64,000 nucleotides of DNA from Paludibacteraceae bacterium (GCA_024401495.1 JAKSKW010000001.1:62001-126000); one strand, 5' to 3'; shown: positions 44,805 through 55,380, counted from the first letter of the stretch. Notes: generated from the letters alone by a model not told the origin. Numbers and translations: made by a program.

Positions 44805-45407
44805 ATGAAAGTGGTCGTCATCACTCCGGAGAATCCTTTCGACGGTGAGACGGAGCAGATCAAACGAGTAATTGGCTGCGGTGTCTTTCGTCTGCATCTC
44901 CGTCACCCAAAAGCTGACGAGCAGACGTTGAGAGCCATCATCGAGGGTTTGACAGCAGAGGAGAGAAAGAAGATTGTTCTTCACGACTGCTATAATCTCG
45001 TCGACGAATATAATCTTGGTGGGGCTCATCTGAATGGCAGACATATAAACGTTGACGTTAACGTTAACCTTGATGATGACACGCACGTCAGAGAATCGTT
45101 TTTTTGTTCCCGATCGTGTCATTCGTTGGAGGAGGTTGCGACGTCGAAGAATTTGCAATACTGCTTTCTTAGCCCAATCTTCGACAGCATCAGCAAAGTG
45201 GGTTATGCCTCAAACTTCACCCCAGAGGTTTTGATGCAAGCCAAAGCAGACAGAATCATCAACGAGAACGTGATTGCGCTTGGAGGCATCACCGTCGACA
45301 AACTTGATCTGGTTCGCGAATACGGATTCGGAGGCGTCGCCATTTTGGGAAGTGCCTGGAAAGACGGAATTGCGCAAATAGAGATAATTAAACAAATGAT
45401 GATGTAA
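44805..45407 (+). CDS. ThiE/TenI-like thiamine phosphate synthase paralogue
   Basis: The 200-residue TIM-barrel protein starts MKVVVITPENPFDGETEQI at 44805; the open frame back to 44706 is repeat C. It keeps ThiE-like landmarks (RLHLRHPKADEQTLR, GAHLNGRH, SPIFDSISKVGY, ALGGI, AILGSAWKDG), but the substrate-binding QLRxK-type site is changed to RLHLR, which is closer to TenI-type or divergent ThiE members. An INVDVNVNLDDDTH insert at about residue 80 is encoded by the hexamer microsatellite. A true thiE follows, so this one may be a thiazole tautomerase (inference). Confidence 0.75.
   Translation: MKVVVITPENPFDGETEQIKRVIGCGVFRLHLRHPKADEQTLRAIIEGLTAEERKKIVLHDCYNLVDEYNLGGAHLNGRHINVDVNVNLDDDTHVRESFFCSRSCHSLEEVATSKNLQYCFLSPIFDSISKVGYASNFTPEVLMQAKADRIINENVIALGGITVDKLDLVREYGFGGVAILGSAWKDGIAQIEIIKQMMM
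45048..45072 (+). repeat. Hexamer microsatellite inside the thiE-like gene
   Basis: AAACGTTGACGTTAACGTTA and CC continue the same GTTAAC-type tract as in tamB. It adds about eight residues to a loop of the barrel. Confidence 0.7.
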
Positions 45408-45412
45408 ATTCA

Positions 45413-45494
45413 CCACAGAGACACAGAGTTCTCTGAGATCTCAAAAAAACACAAAGTGTTTCCTCTATGTTCTCCGAGTCTCTGTGGTAAATAA
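45413..45494. repeat. Family G dyad (CACAGAGACACAGAG), solo copy
   Basis: ACCACAGAGACACAGAG at the left and GAGTCTCTGTGGT at the right are inverted. The inner part also folds (AAACACAAAGTGTTT). Similar dyads flank the GxxExxY gene at 47093 and 47574. Confidence 0.8.
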
Positions 45495-45552
45495 TAAAAA
45501 CGCGAATCTTCGCGTTATAAATTAATTTTTAATTTCTTACAACGTGAATCTA

Positions 45553-46191
45553 ATGCAGATGCGAGCTTTCTCGCTACAACTTATAACTCATCCCGTCAAC
45601 GGAATGTCTGAGATCGAGGGAGCCAAACTCGCCCTTGAGGGTGGATGCAAATGGGTGCAGCTACGAATGAAGGACACTCCAGTGGAGGAGGTGAAGAAGG
45701 TGGCACTTGAACTGTTGCCGCTATGCAAGCAGTATAATGCAGTGATGATCATCGATGATCACGTGGAGCTTGCGAAAGAGGTCGGAGCCGACGGTGTTCA
45801 CCTTGGCAAAATGGATATGAATCCTAAAGATGCACGAGCTATCCTTGGCGACGGATTCATCATCGGCGGCACATGCAACAGTTTCGAGGATATCCTTGCT
45901 ATCAAGGACGACGTCGACTATATCGGTTGCGGGCCATTCCGTTTCACTACGACAAAGAAGAAACTGGCTCCTGTGCTTGGACTTGAGGGTTATCAGGAAA
46001 TCGTGTGGAAATGCCGTGAGAAAGGAATCAACATTCCTATCGTGGCAATCGGAGGCATCACCAAAGACGACATCCGCAAAGTGCTTAATGCCGGACCAAA
46101 CGGTATCGCCATCTCAGGCGGAATTCTTTCGGCAGCCGATCCAAAGGTTGAGACAGAGGAGATTTTGAAGATTATTGAAAAATGTTTTTAG
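45553..46191 (+). CDS. thiE: Thiamine phosphate synthase
   Basis: The 212-residue TIM barrel joins HMP-PP and thiazole phosphate. It has WVQLRMKD near residue 36, the metal-site MIIDDHVELAKEVGADGVHL near 67, TCNSFED, GCGPFRFTTTKKK near 126 and VAIGGI near 170. GTG at 45544 and ATG at 45559 are alternative starts. It is the more canonical of the two ThiE-like proteins in the operon. Confidence 0.9.
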   Translation: MQMRAFSLQLITHPVNGMSEIEGAKLALEGGCKWVQLRMKDTPVEEVKKVALELLPLCKQYNAVMIIDDHVELAKEVGADGVHLGKMDMNPKDARAILGDGFIIGGTCNSFEDILAIKDDVDYIGCGPFRFTTTKKKLAPVLGLEGYQEIVWKCREKGINIPIVAIGGITKDDIRKVLNAGPNGIAISGGILSAADPKVETEEILKIIEKCF

Positions 46192-46194
46192 GAG

Positions 46195-46269
46195 ACCCTC
46201 CTAACCTCCCTTAAAGGGAGGGAATTACCAGCCCCCAAGCTTCCCCCTATAAGGGGGATTGAGGGGGTC
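46195..46269. repeat. Tandem GC-rich hairpins between thiE and thiG
   Basis: CCTCCCTTAAAGGGAGG and CCCCCTATAAGGGGG are two strong stems within an imperfectly repeated unit. They could protect mRNA ends or cause partial termination. Confidence 0.6.
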
Positions 46270-46301
46270 CAAAATAAGAAAATAAAAAAATCAATATAGA
46301 A

Positions 46302-47072
46302 ATGAGCAAACTAATAATAGCTGGCAGAGAGTTCAACTCTCGCCTTTTCCTTGGAACAGGAAAATTCAGCAGCAATGATTTGATGAAAGAGTCGATCATC
46401 GCATCAGAGACAGAGATGGTGACTGTAGCCATGAAGCGTATATCTCTTGGCGACGCGAATGATGATATGCTAAAGCACATCGTAGACAAGAATATTCAGT
46501 TGCTTCCAAACACAAGTGGTGTGCGCGACGCAAAGGAGGCTGTCTTCGCAGCTAAGATGAGTCGTGAGGCATTCGGCACTAACTGGCTAAAACTTGAGAT
46601 CCACCCAGATCCACGTTATCTATTGCCAGATTCAATCGAGACTTTGAAGGCGACAGAGGAGTTGGTGAAACTTGGATTCGTGGTATTGCCATATTGCCAG
46701 GCAGACCCAGTGCTTTGCAAGAGACTTGAGGAGGCAGGAGCCGCAACAGTGATGCCGCTTGCCGCACCAATCGGTTCAAACAAAGGTTTGCGTACAGAGG
46801 ATTTCTTGAGAATCATCATCGAGCAGAGCAACGTGCCAGTGGTAGTCGACGCAGGTATCGGAGCACCAAGTCACGCGGCAGCAGCCATGGAGCTTGGAGC
46901 CGACGCATGTTTGGTAAACACAGCCGTTGCAGTGGCAGGTGATCCAGTACGCATGGCTAAGGCATTCCGTGACGCCGTCATCTGTGGACGTGAGGCATAC
47001 GAAGCTGGTCTTGGTGCAGTGACAGCTGGTGAGGCTGTAGCGAGCTCACCATTAACATCATTCTTGGGATAG
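46302..47072 (+). CDS. thiG: Thiazole synthase
   Basis: The 256-residue TIM barrel forms the thiazole phosphate from DXP, dehydroglycine and ThiS thiocarboxylate. It shows the ThiG start [19 protein letters not shown], the Schiff-base lysine region [16 protein letters not shown] near residue 98 and [19 protein letters not shown] near 183. Usual length. Dehydroglycine would come from ThiH encoded downstream. Confidence 0.95.
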   Translation: MSKLIIAGREFNSRLFLGTGKFSSNDLMKESIIASETEMVTVAMKRISLGDANDDMLKHIVDKNIQLLPNTSGVRDAKEAVFAAKMSREAFGTNWLKLEIHPDPRYLLPDSIETLKATEELVKLGFVVLPYCQADPVLCKRLEEAGAATVMPLAAPIGSNKGLRTEDFLRIIIEQSNVPVVVDAGIGAPSHAAAAMELGADACLVNTAVAVAGDPVRMAKAFRDAVICGREAYEAGLGAVTAGEAVASSPLTSFLG

Positions 47073-47092
47073 AGGAATAGAGGAATAGACAA

Positions 47093-47166
47093 ACCACAGA
47101 GACACAGAGTGCACAGAGGAAATCCTTCGGATTTTATATTTCTTCTCTATGTGTTTCATGGTTATA
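47093..47166. repeat. Family G dyad, left flank of the GxxExxY gene
   Basis: ACCACAGAGACACAGAGTGC and a degenerate inverted arm (CTCTATGTGTTTCATGGT) around GGAAATCCTTCGGATTT. Confidence 0.75.
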
Positions 47167-47201
47167 TAGTAGAAATAATAAACATTAAAGTAAAAGAGAA
47201 A

Positions 47202-47573
47202 ATGGAGATTAATGAGATAACAGGCGAAATTATAAATTGTGCGATAAAAGTACACAAAGCACTAGGTCCCGGTTTATTGGAATCTATCTACGAAAAATGC
47301 CTTGCTTATGAATTGAGCAAAAAAGGTCTTAAAGTAGAAATTCAAAAAGAAATGCCTATTGTGTACGACGAAATCGTAATTGAAGGCGGATACCGCTTAG
47401 ATTTGTTAGTAGAAGAAAAAGTGATTGTAGAACTAAAATCGGTGTCAGAAATGAAACCTATTTTTACAGCACAAACACTAACCTATCTAAAACTTGCAAA
47501 TCTGAGAGTTGCATTATTGATAAATTTTAATGAAGTTTTATTAAAAAATGGCATTAAAAGATTAGTAGTGTAA
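47202..47573 (+). CDS. GxxExxY family protein (PD-(D/E)XK nuclease-like)
   Basis: The 123-residue protein contains the family signature GPGLLESIYEKCLAYEL near residue 23 and a nuclease-like core (YRLDLLVEEKVIVELKSVSE, D and ExK near residues 67-80). An upstream ATG (47109) lies in the dyad repeat and is rejected. The GxxExxY family has no established function that I know of. It sits between thiG and thiC, framed by CACAGAG dyads, and has no pathway link to thiamine. Its A/T-rich codons differ strongly from thiG and thiC, so it looks inserted. Confidence 0.85.
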   Translation: MEINEITGEIINCAIKVHKALGPGLLESIYEKCLAYELSKKGLKVEIQKEMPIVYDEIVIEGGYRLDLLVEEKVIVELKSVSEMKPIFTAQTLTYLKLANLRVALLINFNEVLLKNGIKRLVV

Positions 47574-47694
47574 CCTCAAAAAACTCACAAAGCACGAAGT
47601 GCCTCTGTGGTCAGGAAAACGCGACCTCTGAGACACAGGAAAAACGAAGTTTTCCTTCGATTTTTCTCTGTGAACTCCGTGTCTCTGTGGTAAA
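47574..47694. repeat. Family G dyads, right flank of the GxxExxY gene
   Basis: One arm CTCTGAGACACAGGAAAAAC faces ATTTTTCTCTGTGAACTCCG and GTGTCTCTGTGGT. A smaller dyad (GCACGAAGTGCCTCTGTGGT) precedes it. Confidence 0.75.
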
Positions 47695-47713
47695 TAAACA
47701 TCAGTGCTAATAA

Positions 47714-49417
<1,704 letters not shown>

Positions 49418-49437
49418 TTCATAATTGGTGATTTTAA

Positions 49438-49611
49438 AATGAGGATTGCAAAGGGCGGAACGCCCTTGCTTCCCCCTCCAGCGCGAGCCGAAGGCGAGCG
49501 CACACTAGAATCAATAAAAATACGCTCGTCCTACGGACTCGCGTTGGTGGAAGGGTTAGGGCCCAAATAATTCAAACATGGGCCCTTAACAATCCTCATA
49601 ATAAGCCACGA
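49438..49611. mobile_element. Family B elements, two copies in opposite orientation
   Basis: One copy runs GAGGATTGCAAAGGGCGGAA, CGCCCTTGC, GCGAGCCGAAGGCGAGCGC. The other runs ACGCTCGTCCTACGGACTCG and GGGCCC arms, ending TTAACAATCCTCA. Together they form a large inverted repeat between thiC and the transporter gene. Confidence 0.8.
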
Positions 49612-49641
49612 CTATATAATCTCCATTATGAATTGTGAATT

Positions 49642-50529
49642 ATGAATTACGAATTCATTAAATATCTTCCCGCTCTCATCGTCGCCATTATCTGGGGATC
49701 AACCTTCGTCATCTCGAAATCAATTCTTGAGACGGGGATAACTCCAGTGCAACTCATCTTCTGCAGGTTTGTATTGGCATACATCGCATTATGCGTCATG
49801 TGCCCCAAACCCTACAAGATGGAGAAGACGATCACAGAGCTAAAGATGTTCTTAATCGGTTTGACGGGAGGAAGCCTATACTTCTTCCTTGAGTACAACG
49901 GATTGAAGATGTCGAGTGCCACCAACGTCGGGCTGATATGCGCAACTGTGCCAATCGTCACAGCCCTACTATTCATCATCCTTAGATTGATGAAGCCGAC
50001 GAGAGGATTCATCATCGGCAGTCTGGTGGCGTTGGCAGGAGTGGCTTGCGTCGTGCTAAATGGAATGTTGGTGCTCAATTTGAGTCCATTAGGCGATTTC
50101 ATCACCTTCTTGGCAGTTTGCTCGTGGGCAGTCTACTCTCTCCTATTGACGAAGATGCCAAAAGAAGTGACCGAGTTGCAGACAACACGTCGACTTTTCT
50201 TCTACGGAGCATTGACAATCCTACCGGTTGTGCTACTGGAGAGCGACGCACCGTCGCCAGCAGAAATCTGGGAGAAGATGAATTGGACGCATATACTCGG
50301 CACAGCCTATTTAGGACTTGTGGCGAGCGGTGCCAGCCTTTGGTTGTGGAATGTATCGTTCAGAACGATTGGAGCAGCCAAGACCAACAATTTTCTCTAT
50401 CTGCTTCCGATTGTGTCAGCAGCGTCGGCAGCCATCTTCTTCTCCAAAGAGATTACGATTTGGGTTGTGGCTGGCACATTGCTGATATTCATAGGTTTAA
50501 TAATTGCAAACAATAAACAAAACAAATAA
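49642..50529 (+). CDS. EamA/DMT-family transporter in the thiamine operon
   Basis: The 295-residue protein has ten hydrophobic helices in two EamA halves (first half with WGSTFVISKSILETGITPVQ, second with VASGASLWLWNVSFRTIGAA). The start codon lies within a simple repeat (TATGAATTACGAATTC). Its place inside the thi operon, 6 bases before thiH, suggests transport of thiamine or a precursor (inference); DMT members carry many solutes. Confidence 0.8.
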   Translation: MNYEFIKYLPALIVAIIWGSTFVISKSILETGITPVQLIFCRFVLAYIALCVMCPKPYKMEKTITELKMFLIGLTGGSLYFFLEYNGLKMSSATNVGLICATVPIVTALLFIILRLMKPTRGFIIGSLVALAGVACVVLNGMLVLNLSPLGDFITFLAVCSWAVYSLLLTKMPKEVTELQTTRRLFFYGALTILPVVLLESDAPSPAEIWEKMNWTHILGTAYLGLVASGASLWLWNVSFRTIGAAKTNNFLYLLPIVSAASAAIFFSKEITIWVVAGTLLIFIGLIIANNKQNK

Positions 50530-50535
50530 CAAGGT

Positions 50536-51648
50536 ATGTTTTCAGATGAATTAGAGAAGATTTCGTGGGATGAGACAACGAAATCCATCTATGCAAAGAC
50601 AGACGCTGATGTACGTCGTGCCTTGGCTAAAGACAGACTTACTGTCGACGATTTTATGGCTCTTATATCGCCAGCCGCCGAGCCTTATTTGGAGCAGATG
50701 GCAGCGAAGAGCCGACAGATCACGCTTGAACGATTCGGAAAAACCATTTCGATGTTCATACCGTTGTATCTTACAAATTCATGCACTAACTCATGCGTCT
50801 ACTGTGGATTCCACATCCAGAATCCAATGGCTCGCACAATCCTGACGATGGAAGAGATTGAGAATGAGTTTAAGGCAATCAAAAAACTATCTCCATTCGA
50901 GAATATTCTGTTGGTGACAGGAGAGAACCCAGCAAAAGCCGGAGTCCCTTACCTTGCCAACGCCATCGACATTGCTAAGAAATATTTCGCAAACATCAAG
51001 ATTGAGGTTATGCCATTGGACGTGGAAGGCTATTCCACACTTTGCGACCACGGTTTGAGCGGTGTCATCTGTTTCCAGGAGACATACAACAAAGCCAGAT
51101 ACAAAGTGTACCATCCAAGAGGTATGAAATCCAATTTTGAGTGGAGATTGAACGGTTTCGACCGTATGGCTCAGGCAGGAGTCCACTCCATCGGCATGGG
51201 AGTATTGGTCGGGCTAGAGGACTGGCGTACAGACATGACCATGATGGCACACCACGTCCGCTATTTGGAGAAGAACTACTGGAAGACAAAGTACAGTGTC
51301 AATTTTCCACGTATGCGTGTGGCAGAGAACGGAGGATTCCAGCCTAACGTCATCATGAGCGACAAGGAACTTGCACAGTTGACATTCGCCTTCCGTATCT
51401 TCGACCACGATATCGACATCAGTTATTCTACACGTGAGCCAGCCAACATCCGTGATAATATGGCAACACTCGGAGTCACAACTATGTCGGCGGAGAGCAA
51501 GACTGAGCCAGGAGGCTACTTCACATATCCACAAGCTTTGGAGCAGTTCCACGTCTCAGACGAGCGTACAGCCGTTGAGGTGATGGCAGCGTTGAAGAAG
51601 ATGGGTAGAGAGCCAGTTTGGAAAGACTGGGATCAGGTGTTGCAATAA
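50536..51648 (+). CDS. thiH: 2-iminoacetate synthase (tyrosine lyase) ThiH
   Basis: The 370-residue radical SAM enzyme splits tyrosine to give dehydroglycine for ThiG. The iron-sulfur motif is CTNSCVYCGF (CX3CX2C) near residue 82. Further landmarks are LLVTGENPAKAGVPYL near 124, CFQETYNKARYKVYHPRG near 175 and ISYSTREPANIRDNM near 300. Last gene of the operon. Confidence 0.95.
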   Translation: MFSDELEKISWDETTKSIYAKTDADVRRALAKDRLTVDDFMALISPAAEPYLEQMAAKSRQITLERFGKTISMFIPLYLTNSCTNSCVYCGFHIQNPMARTILTMEEIENEFKAIKKLSPFENILLVTGENPAKAGVPYLANAIDIAKKYFANIKIEVMPLDVEGYSTLCDHGLSGVICFQETYNKARYKVYHPRGMKSNFEWRLNGFDRMAQAGVHSIGMGVLVGLEDWRTDMTMMAHHVRYLEKNYWKTKYSVNFPRMRVAENGGFQPNVIMSDKELAQLTFAFRIFDHDIDISYSTREPANIRDNMATLGVTTMSAESKTEPGGYFTYPQALEQFHVSDERTAVEVMAALKKMGREPVWKDWDQVLQ

Positions 51649-51726
51649 TTCGTAATGCATAATTCGTAATGCATAATTGTCGTTACAATCCTACTTTGGT
51701 GGGGATTCCGACGATGCAAACCTTTT

Positions 51727-51754
51727 GTAGAGACGTCGAGTGCGGCGTCTCTAC
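51727..51754. repeat. Family A-like palindrome, variant
   Basis: GTAGAGACG-TCGAGTGCGG-CGTCTCTAC is a perfect 9-bp dyad with a centre unlike other A copies. It follows AATTCGTAATGCATAATTCG simple repeats (51648-51680) and may serve as the operon terminator. Confidence 0.7.
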
Positions 51755-51776
51755 TCTTTTATGGATATTATATGGC

Positions 51777-51863
51777 AGTTGTCCCAAATGAGGATTGTTA
51801 AGGGCGGAACGCCCTAACTCCTCCCTCCCTCGCGAGCCCGTAGGGCGAGCGTACCAAAAAATT
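51777..51863. repeat. Family B palindromic element, last copy
   Basis: CAGTTGTCCCAAATGAGGAT starts it, then GTTAAGGGCGGAACGCCCTA and GCGAGCCCGTAGGGCGAGCG. No right inverted repeat is seen. The gap 51649-51975 holds this, the palindrome at 51727 and the promoter of the next gene. Confidence 0.8.
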
Positions 51864-51895
51864 CGCAATTCACTTCATAATACCAATAAAAAGCA

Positions 51896-51903
51896 TACCT
51901 TTG
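51896..51903 (+). promoter_or_regulatory. -7 element (TACCTTTG) of the second Rpn gene
   Basis: TACCTTTG, 73 bases before the ATG at 51976. It makes an in-frame ATG at 51913 the first possible start, but family similarity begins at 51976. Confidence 0.5.
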
Positions 51904-51975
51904 CAGAAATAAATGTTTGGTTTAGTCATTTCGGATTATACAAACAAGTACAAACTTAAATTAGTAACTAAAAAA

Positions 51976-52872
51976 ATGAAAGTAGGAAAATACATCGACT
52001 TACGATGTGATTTTGGGTTCAAGTACTGCATGTCGGACCCAATCGTGATGAAATCCTTTCTAAATGCCATTTTAGATGGAGACGTGGAAAAAATCACAGA
52101 TGTTCATTTTGAAAACGTTGAGGTGCCAAAGGCAAGGAAGAAACAGCGTGGCGTCACATTTGATCTTCGTTGCACTACACAAAGTGGAGATTCTATTCTG
52201 ATTGAGATGCAGAACTCATGCCAGAAGTTTTTCAAGACACGAGCAAATTTCTATGTCTACAAACTTATGGACTCAAAAATCAAGAAAGGGTTGGCATGGG
52301 AAGACATGGAAGAAGACATCTCCAGAATCATCGGAATCTTCATTTTAGGAGAAAACATCACTGATATCGACGAAGCAGTAACGTGTACAGCGGAATGCAA
52401 CGTGAAGACAGGCAAGATATTTTGGGACCGACATCGAAAATATTTCTTATCTTTGCCAAAGTTCAAGTTGGATGCAAACAACATCACAATGAAGGACATC
52501 TGGTTGTATATTTTCAAAAACTTAGGGAAAATGGAAAATATTGATCCAAGTGTATATGAAAGAGCCGACGAAGGTTTGCTCAAAATGATAGAGATAGCCA
52601 AGGTGGGAGCTTTGTCAGAAAAAGATTACGCCGTATACGAGGCGAGCCTTAAACTTCTATCTGATGAAATGGACATGGAGAAGCATGGCTATAAGAGAGG
52701 CATTGAGATTGGGGAGAAGAGAGGTGAGAAACGTGGCATTGAGATCGGCGAGAAGAGAGGCATGGCATCAACCATCCAATTGCTAATTGATGGAGGAATG
52801 TCAATCTCAGAAATAGCGCAACGTCTACATATTTCAGAAAATGAAATAAGAATTATGTTGTCAAGCAAATAA
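51976..52872 (+). CDS. Rpn-family PD-(D/E)XK nuclease / transposase-like protein, copy 2
   Basis: The 298-residue paralogue of the gene at 29388 shares KYIDLRCDFGFKYCMSDP, GVTFDLRCTT and SILIEMQNSCQKFFKTRANF, with metal-site D and ExQ. Its C-terminus is extended by a Glu/Lys/Gly repeat (KRGIEIGEKRGEKRGIEIGE) and a small helix-turn-helix-like end (MSISEIAQRLHISENEIRIM), which may bind DNA. Copy 1 has a different tail. Both copies lie beside family A palindromes. Confidence 0.8.
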   Translation: MKVGKYIDLRCDFGFKYCMSDPIVMKSFLNAILDGDVEKITDVHFENVEVPKARKKQRGVTFDLRCTTQSGDSILIEMQNSCQKFFKTRANFYVYKLMDSKIKKGLAWEDMEEDISRIIGIFILGENITDIDEAVTCTAECNVKTGKIFWDRHRKYFLSLPKFKLDANNITMKDIWLYIFKNLGKMENIDPSVYERADEGLLKMIEIAKVGALSEKDYAVYEASLKLLSDEMDMEKHGYKRGIEIGEKRGEKRGIEIGEKRGMASTIQLLIDGGMSISEIAQRLHISENEIRIMLSSK

Positions 52873-52876
52873 TTTA

Positions 52877-52915
52877 ATAGGCACAAATAAGTGAAAACCG
52901 TTTATTTGTGCCTAT
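52877..52915 (+). terminator. Terminator hairpin overlapping the next promoter
   Basis: ATAGGCACAAATAA pairs perfectly with TTATTTGTGCCTAT (14 bp, 11-base loop). The right arm runs into the -7 element TATATTTG (52913-52920) of the TPR gene. Confidence 0.7.
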
Positions 52916-52920
52916 ATTTG
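52913..52920 (+). promoter_or_regulatory. -7 element (TATATTTG) of the TPR gene
   Basis: Fits TAnnTTTG, 36 bases before the ATG, and shares three bases with the upstream terminator arm. Confidence 0.6.
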
Positions 52921-52955
52921 TAGCAGACTAAACATAACAACAATAACGAAGTGCC

Positions 52956-54053
52956 ATGAAAATATTAAAAATAATTGCAGTATCATTACTCTCAATCTGC
53001 TGTATAACTGCGAATTCGAAAAACGCCCAACTGAGTGATTATGAAAAGGAAGAGATGCAAAAAGCCATAGCTTATTACGACAACAACCAACCAGACAAAG
53101 CGATTGAGATCTACGAGCATCTGCTTACAAACAATCCAAAGCATTTTCTTATCAACTATGAATACGCGTTGGCAAAAACAGCAAAGAAAGAATATGCAGA
53201 GGCTATCAAAATCACGAAAAAGGTAGAAGGCAACTCTGATGCCAATTGTTTACTATACCAGCTACAAGGCAACGCATACGACTTTATGGGCGAACGCAAA
53301 AAAGCGATTGCCAGCTACGACAAAGGAATTAAAAAGTTTCCCAAAGCAGGTTGTCTTTACCAAGAAAAGGCCAATATAATGTTAATGGAGCATGATTACA
53401 ATGGGGCATTAGCAATGTATGAGAAGGCGATGGAAGTGGAGCCGACATATACATCTTCATATTTCCGAGCAAGCGTATTGCTACTTGGGTCTTCTGAGCC
53501 AATTTGGGGGCTCATCTATGGAGAAGCGTTATTGTTACTTGACAAGGGAGAAAGAAACAAAGTCATTCAAAACACAATTGTAAAAAGTTTGAGAAGCACC
53601 ATCTCAATGAGCAACGACACTCTTCATGTGTCTCTTACTAAACAAAATACAATTGGATTCAAAGGGCTTAATCTAATCGTCCCATTTGAAATGCTTTACG
53701 AAATGTCAGTGCTTAATTCTCCCAACATAAAAGACTTACAAAAAACTGCAAGAAAAGACATTCTTTCATTTGCAGAGTTGGTAGAAATCCGTAAAGCAGC
53801 TGCCAACGAATACGAATCATGGAAAGACAAGTATCCTAACTACCTGCTTGAATACCACAAGAAAGTAATCGACGCAGGATGTTTCGAAGTGTACACTATG
53901 GAACTCTTCAAAGATGCTTACGCTGACGAATACAAAGAGTTTATCGCAAATGAAGAAAATCAAAAGATGATTGAAGTGTACAAATCTTGGGTGAAAAACA
54001 ATCCATTTGAACCAAATGAGGACAAATTAATAATTAGAAAACCAGCACAATGA
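52956..54053 (+). CDS. Exported tetratricopeptide-repeat protein
   Basis: The 365-residue protein has a signal peptide (MKILKIIAVSLLSICCITAN), with a Cys pair that might serve as a weak lipobox, then about four TPR units (residues about 33-170, for example AIAYYDNNQPDKAIEIYEHL and QLQGNAYDFMGERKKAIASY). The C-terminal 200 residues (FEMLYEMSVLNSPNIKDLQK region) are of no known family. It overlaps the next gene by 4 bases (ATGA), so the two are coupled. Confidence 0.75.
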   Translation: MKILKIIAVSLLSICCITANSKNAQLSDYEKEEMQKAIAYYDNNQPDKAIEIYEHLLTNNPKHFLINYEYALAKTAKKEYAEAIKITKKVEGNSDANCLLYQLQGNAYDFMGERKKAIASYDKGIKKFPKAGCLYQEKANIMLMEHDYNGALAMYEKAMEVEPTYTSSYFRASVLLLGSSEPIWGLIYGEALLLLDKGERNKVIQNTIVKSLRSTISMSNDTLHVSLTKQNTIGFKGLNLIVPFEMLYEMSVLNSPNIKDLQKTARKDILSFAELVEIRKAAANEYESWKDKYPNYLLEYHKKVIDAGCFEVYTMELFKDAYADEYKEFIANEENQKMIEVYKSWVKNNPFEPNEDKLIIRKPAQ

Positions 54054-54571
54054 AGAAATTTATTTCACTACTAATTATGGTGTCAATGGCGATAGCCACT
54101 CACGCCAAACCAGACTTTGAGATTCCGGACATTAAAGAGTATGCTACTGCAGAAGAGTGTGCAAAAGACAATGACAAAGTATTAAAAACCGCAAAATTCT
54201 ACTTAGACGCAGAGCTACCAAATGATATTTACGAATCCTCTGCAGCACTCAGATTCATGATAGTATGGGCCACAGCATCAAAGGATATAATGTTAACCTT
54301 AAGCGCTGAGCACGACCATTTTCTGAAATGTGAACAGAAGGAGATTGGGGCTCAATTAATGGGAGCCTACTTTGCAGGCTCTATCATCTACTGTTTGGAA
54401 AACAAACAGAAAGAGCAAAATTTCGATATGCACTATTTTGCACTAACGAAAATGCTTAATTACTACGACAAAAACAGGTCTATTACAGGAAACGACAAAT
54501 ATATGGATAAGGTACTCAAGGATTTCAAGAGTGGCAAATTGAAAAACAAAGAGAAAAAAAGATTTAAATAA
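54050..54571 (+). CDS. Small exported protein, paralogue of 55559
   Basis: The 173-residue protein has a cleavable signal (MKKFISLLIMVSMAIATHA) followed by KPDFEIPDIKEYATAEECAK. It shares with the gene at 55559 the segments FDMHYFALTKML, YYDKNRS and KDFKSGKLK, and four Cys positions. No family is recognised. It is coupled to the TPR gene and may be its periplasmic partner. Confidence 0.65.
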   Translation: MKKFISLLIMVSMAIATHAKPDFEIPDIKEYATAEECAKDNDKVLKTAKFYLDAELPNDIYESSAALRFMIVWATASKDIMLTLSAEHDHFLKCEQKEIGAQLMGAYFAGSIIYCLENKQKEQNFDMHYFALTKMLNYYDKNRSITGNDKYMDKVLKDFKSGKLKNKEKKRFK

Positions 54572-54626
54572 TTCTGTAAAGACGGAAGACTATAAGGAAT
54601 TAACGATTAGTTCCGTTGTTAGAAAA

Positions 54627-54662
54627 AAAAGCCGTGTGCATCCTCAAATGTACACGGCTTTT
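54627..54662. terminator. Bidirectional terminator
   Basis: AAAAGCCGTGTGCA pairs with TGTACACGGCTTTT between convergent genes. Confidence 0.8.
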
Positions 54663-54696
54663 GTATTGTGTCATAAAGATTTGGAATGACAACCTG

Positions 54697-55380
54697 TCAC
54701 ACCCATTCAAAATTCTCTTTTCCGGCTCCAATTTCAAAATGTAGTTTGACGATGCCAAGATCCAACTTTGTGTATCCAGCCAACGAGAATCTCGTTTTTG
54801 CCTTAACCTTATGTTTGCCACCAGACTCACCGAGATACTCAATATAGAATTTCTGCTGGTTGACTGCGGTCGGAGCCAAACGGGCCATCTCCACTCCCCT
54901 ATTAAACCATTCTGGAGTTGTGCTGCTGGCATTACTCAAATCGGCAACCGAACGATGTTTACGCTCCGTGCCCTGAGTCTCACCGTAGCCCACAGCAATA
55001 TAGCAGACGATTTTCTCACCGTCGGCAAGCGAATAAGTACCGTCGACCTTCTTATATGTCAACCCAGCCCAACAAGTGTTCAGGCCAAGTTGTTGGGCAA
55101 GAAGAACAAGTTGCTCACCATAGTAGCCAGCCCTCTCGTCTAAATCATCCGACTTCTTGCCAGCCACGACAAAATAGTTTGTTATTCCACCAAAGACGCC
55201 ATAATTCAAAATACCATTGAATCCTTTAGGCTCATTAGTGACAAACTGGATATGCAGATTGCCTTCTGCATTGATTTCTTCGATTTTCTGACTAAGAGTC
55301 GAGACGACCTCTTCAGGAAGAGGAATATTCTTATATTTTCTCACCGAGTGGCGAGCCTGTATAGCTTCAATTAGTGTCAT
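54697..55380 (-). CDS. Nitroreductase-family protein
   Basis: The 227-residue protein begins TLIEAIQARHSVRKYKNIPL, the FMN-phosphate-binding start of the nitroreductase fold, and has LAQQLGLNTCWAGLTYKKV near residue 94 and a duplicated-type C-terminus with LAPTAVNQQKFYIEY. It resembles the TM1586-like NAD(P)H nitroreductases. The substrate is unknown. The gene interrupts two plus-strand paralogues on the opposite strand. Confidence 0.78.
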   Translation of the reverse strand: MTLIEAIQARHSVRKYKNIPLPEEVVSTLSQKIEEINAEGNLHIQFVTNEPKGFNGILNYGVFGGITNYFVVAGKKSDDLDERAGYYGEQLVLLAQQLGLNTCWAGLTYKKVDGTYSLADGEKIVCYIAVGYGETQGTERKHRSVADLSNASSTTPEWFNRGVEMARLAPTAVNQQKFYIEYLGESGGKHKVKAKTRFSLAGYTKLDLGIVKLHFEIGAGKENFEWV

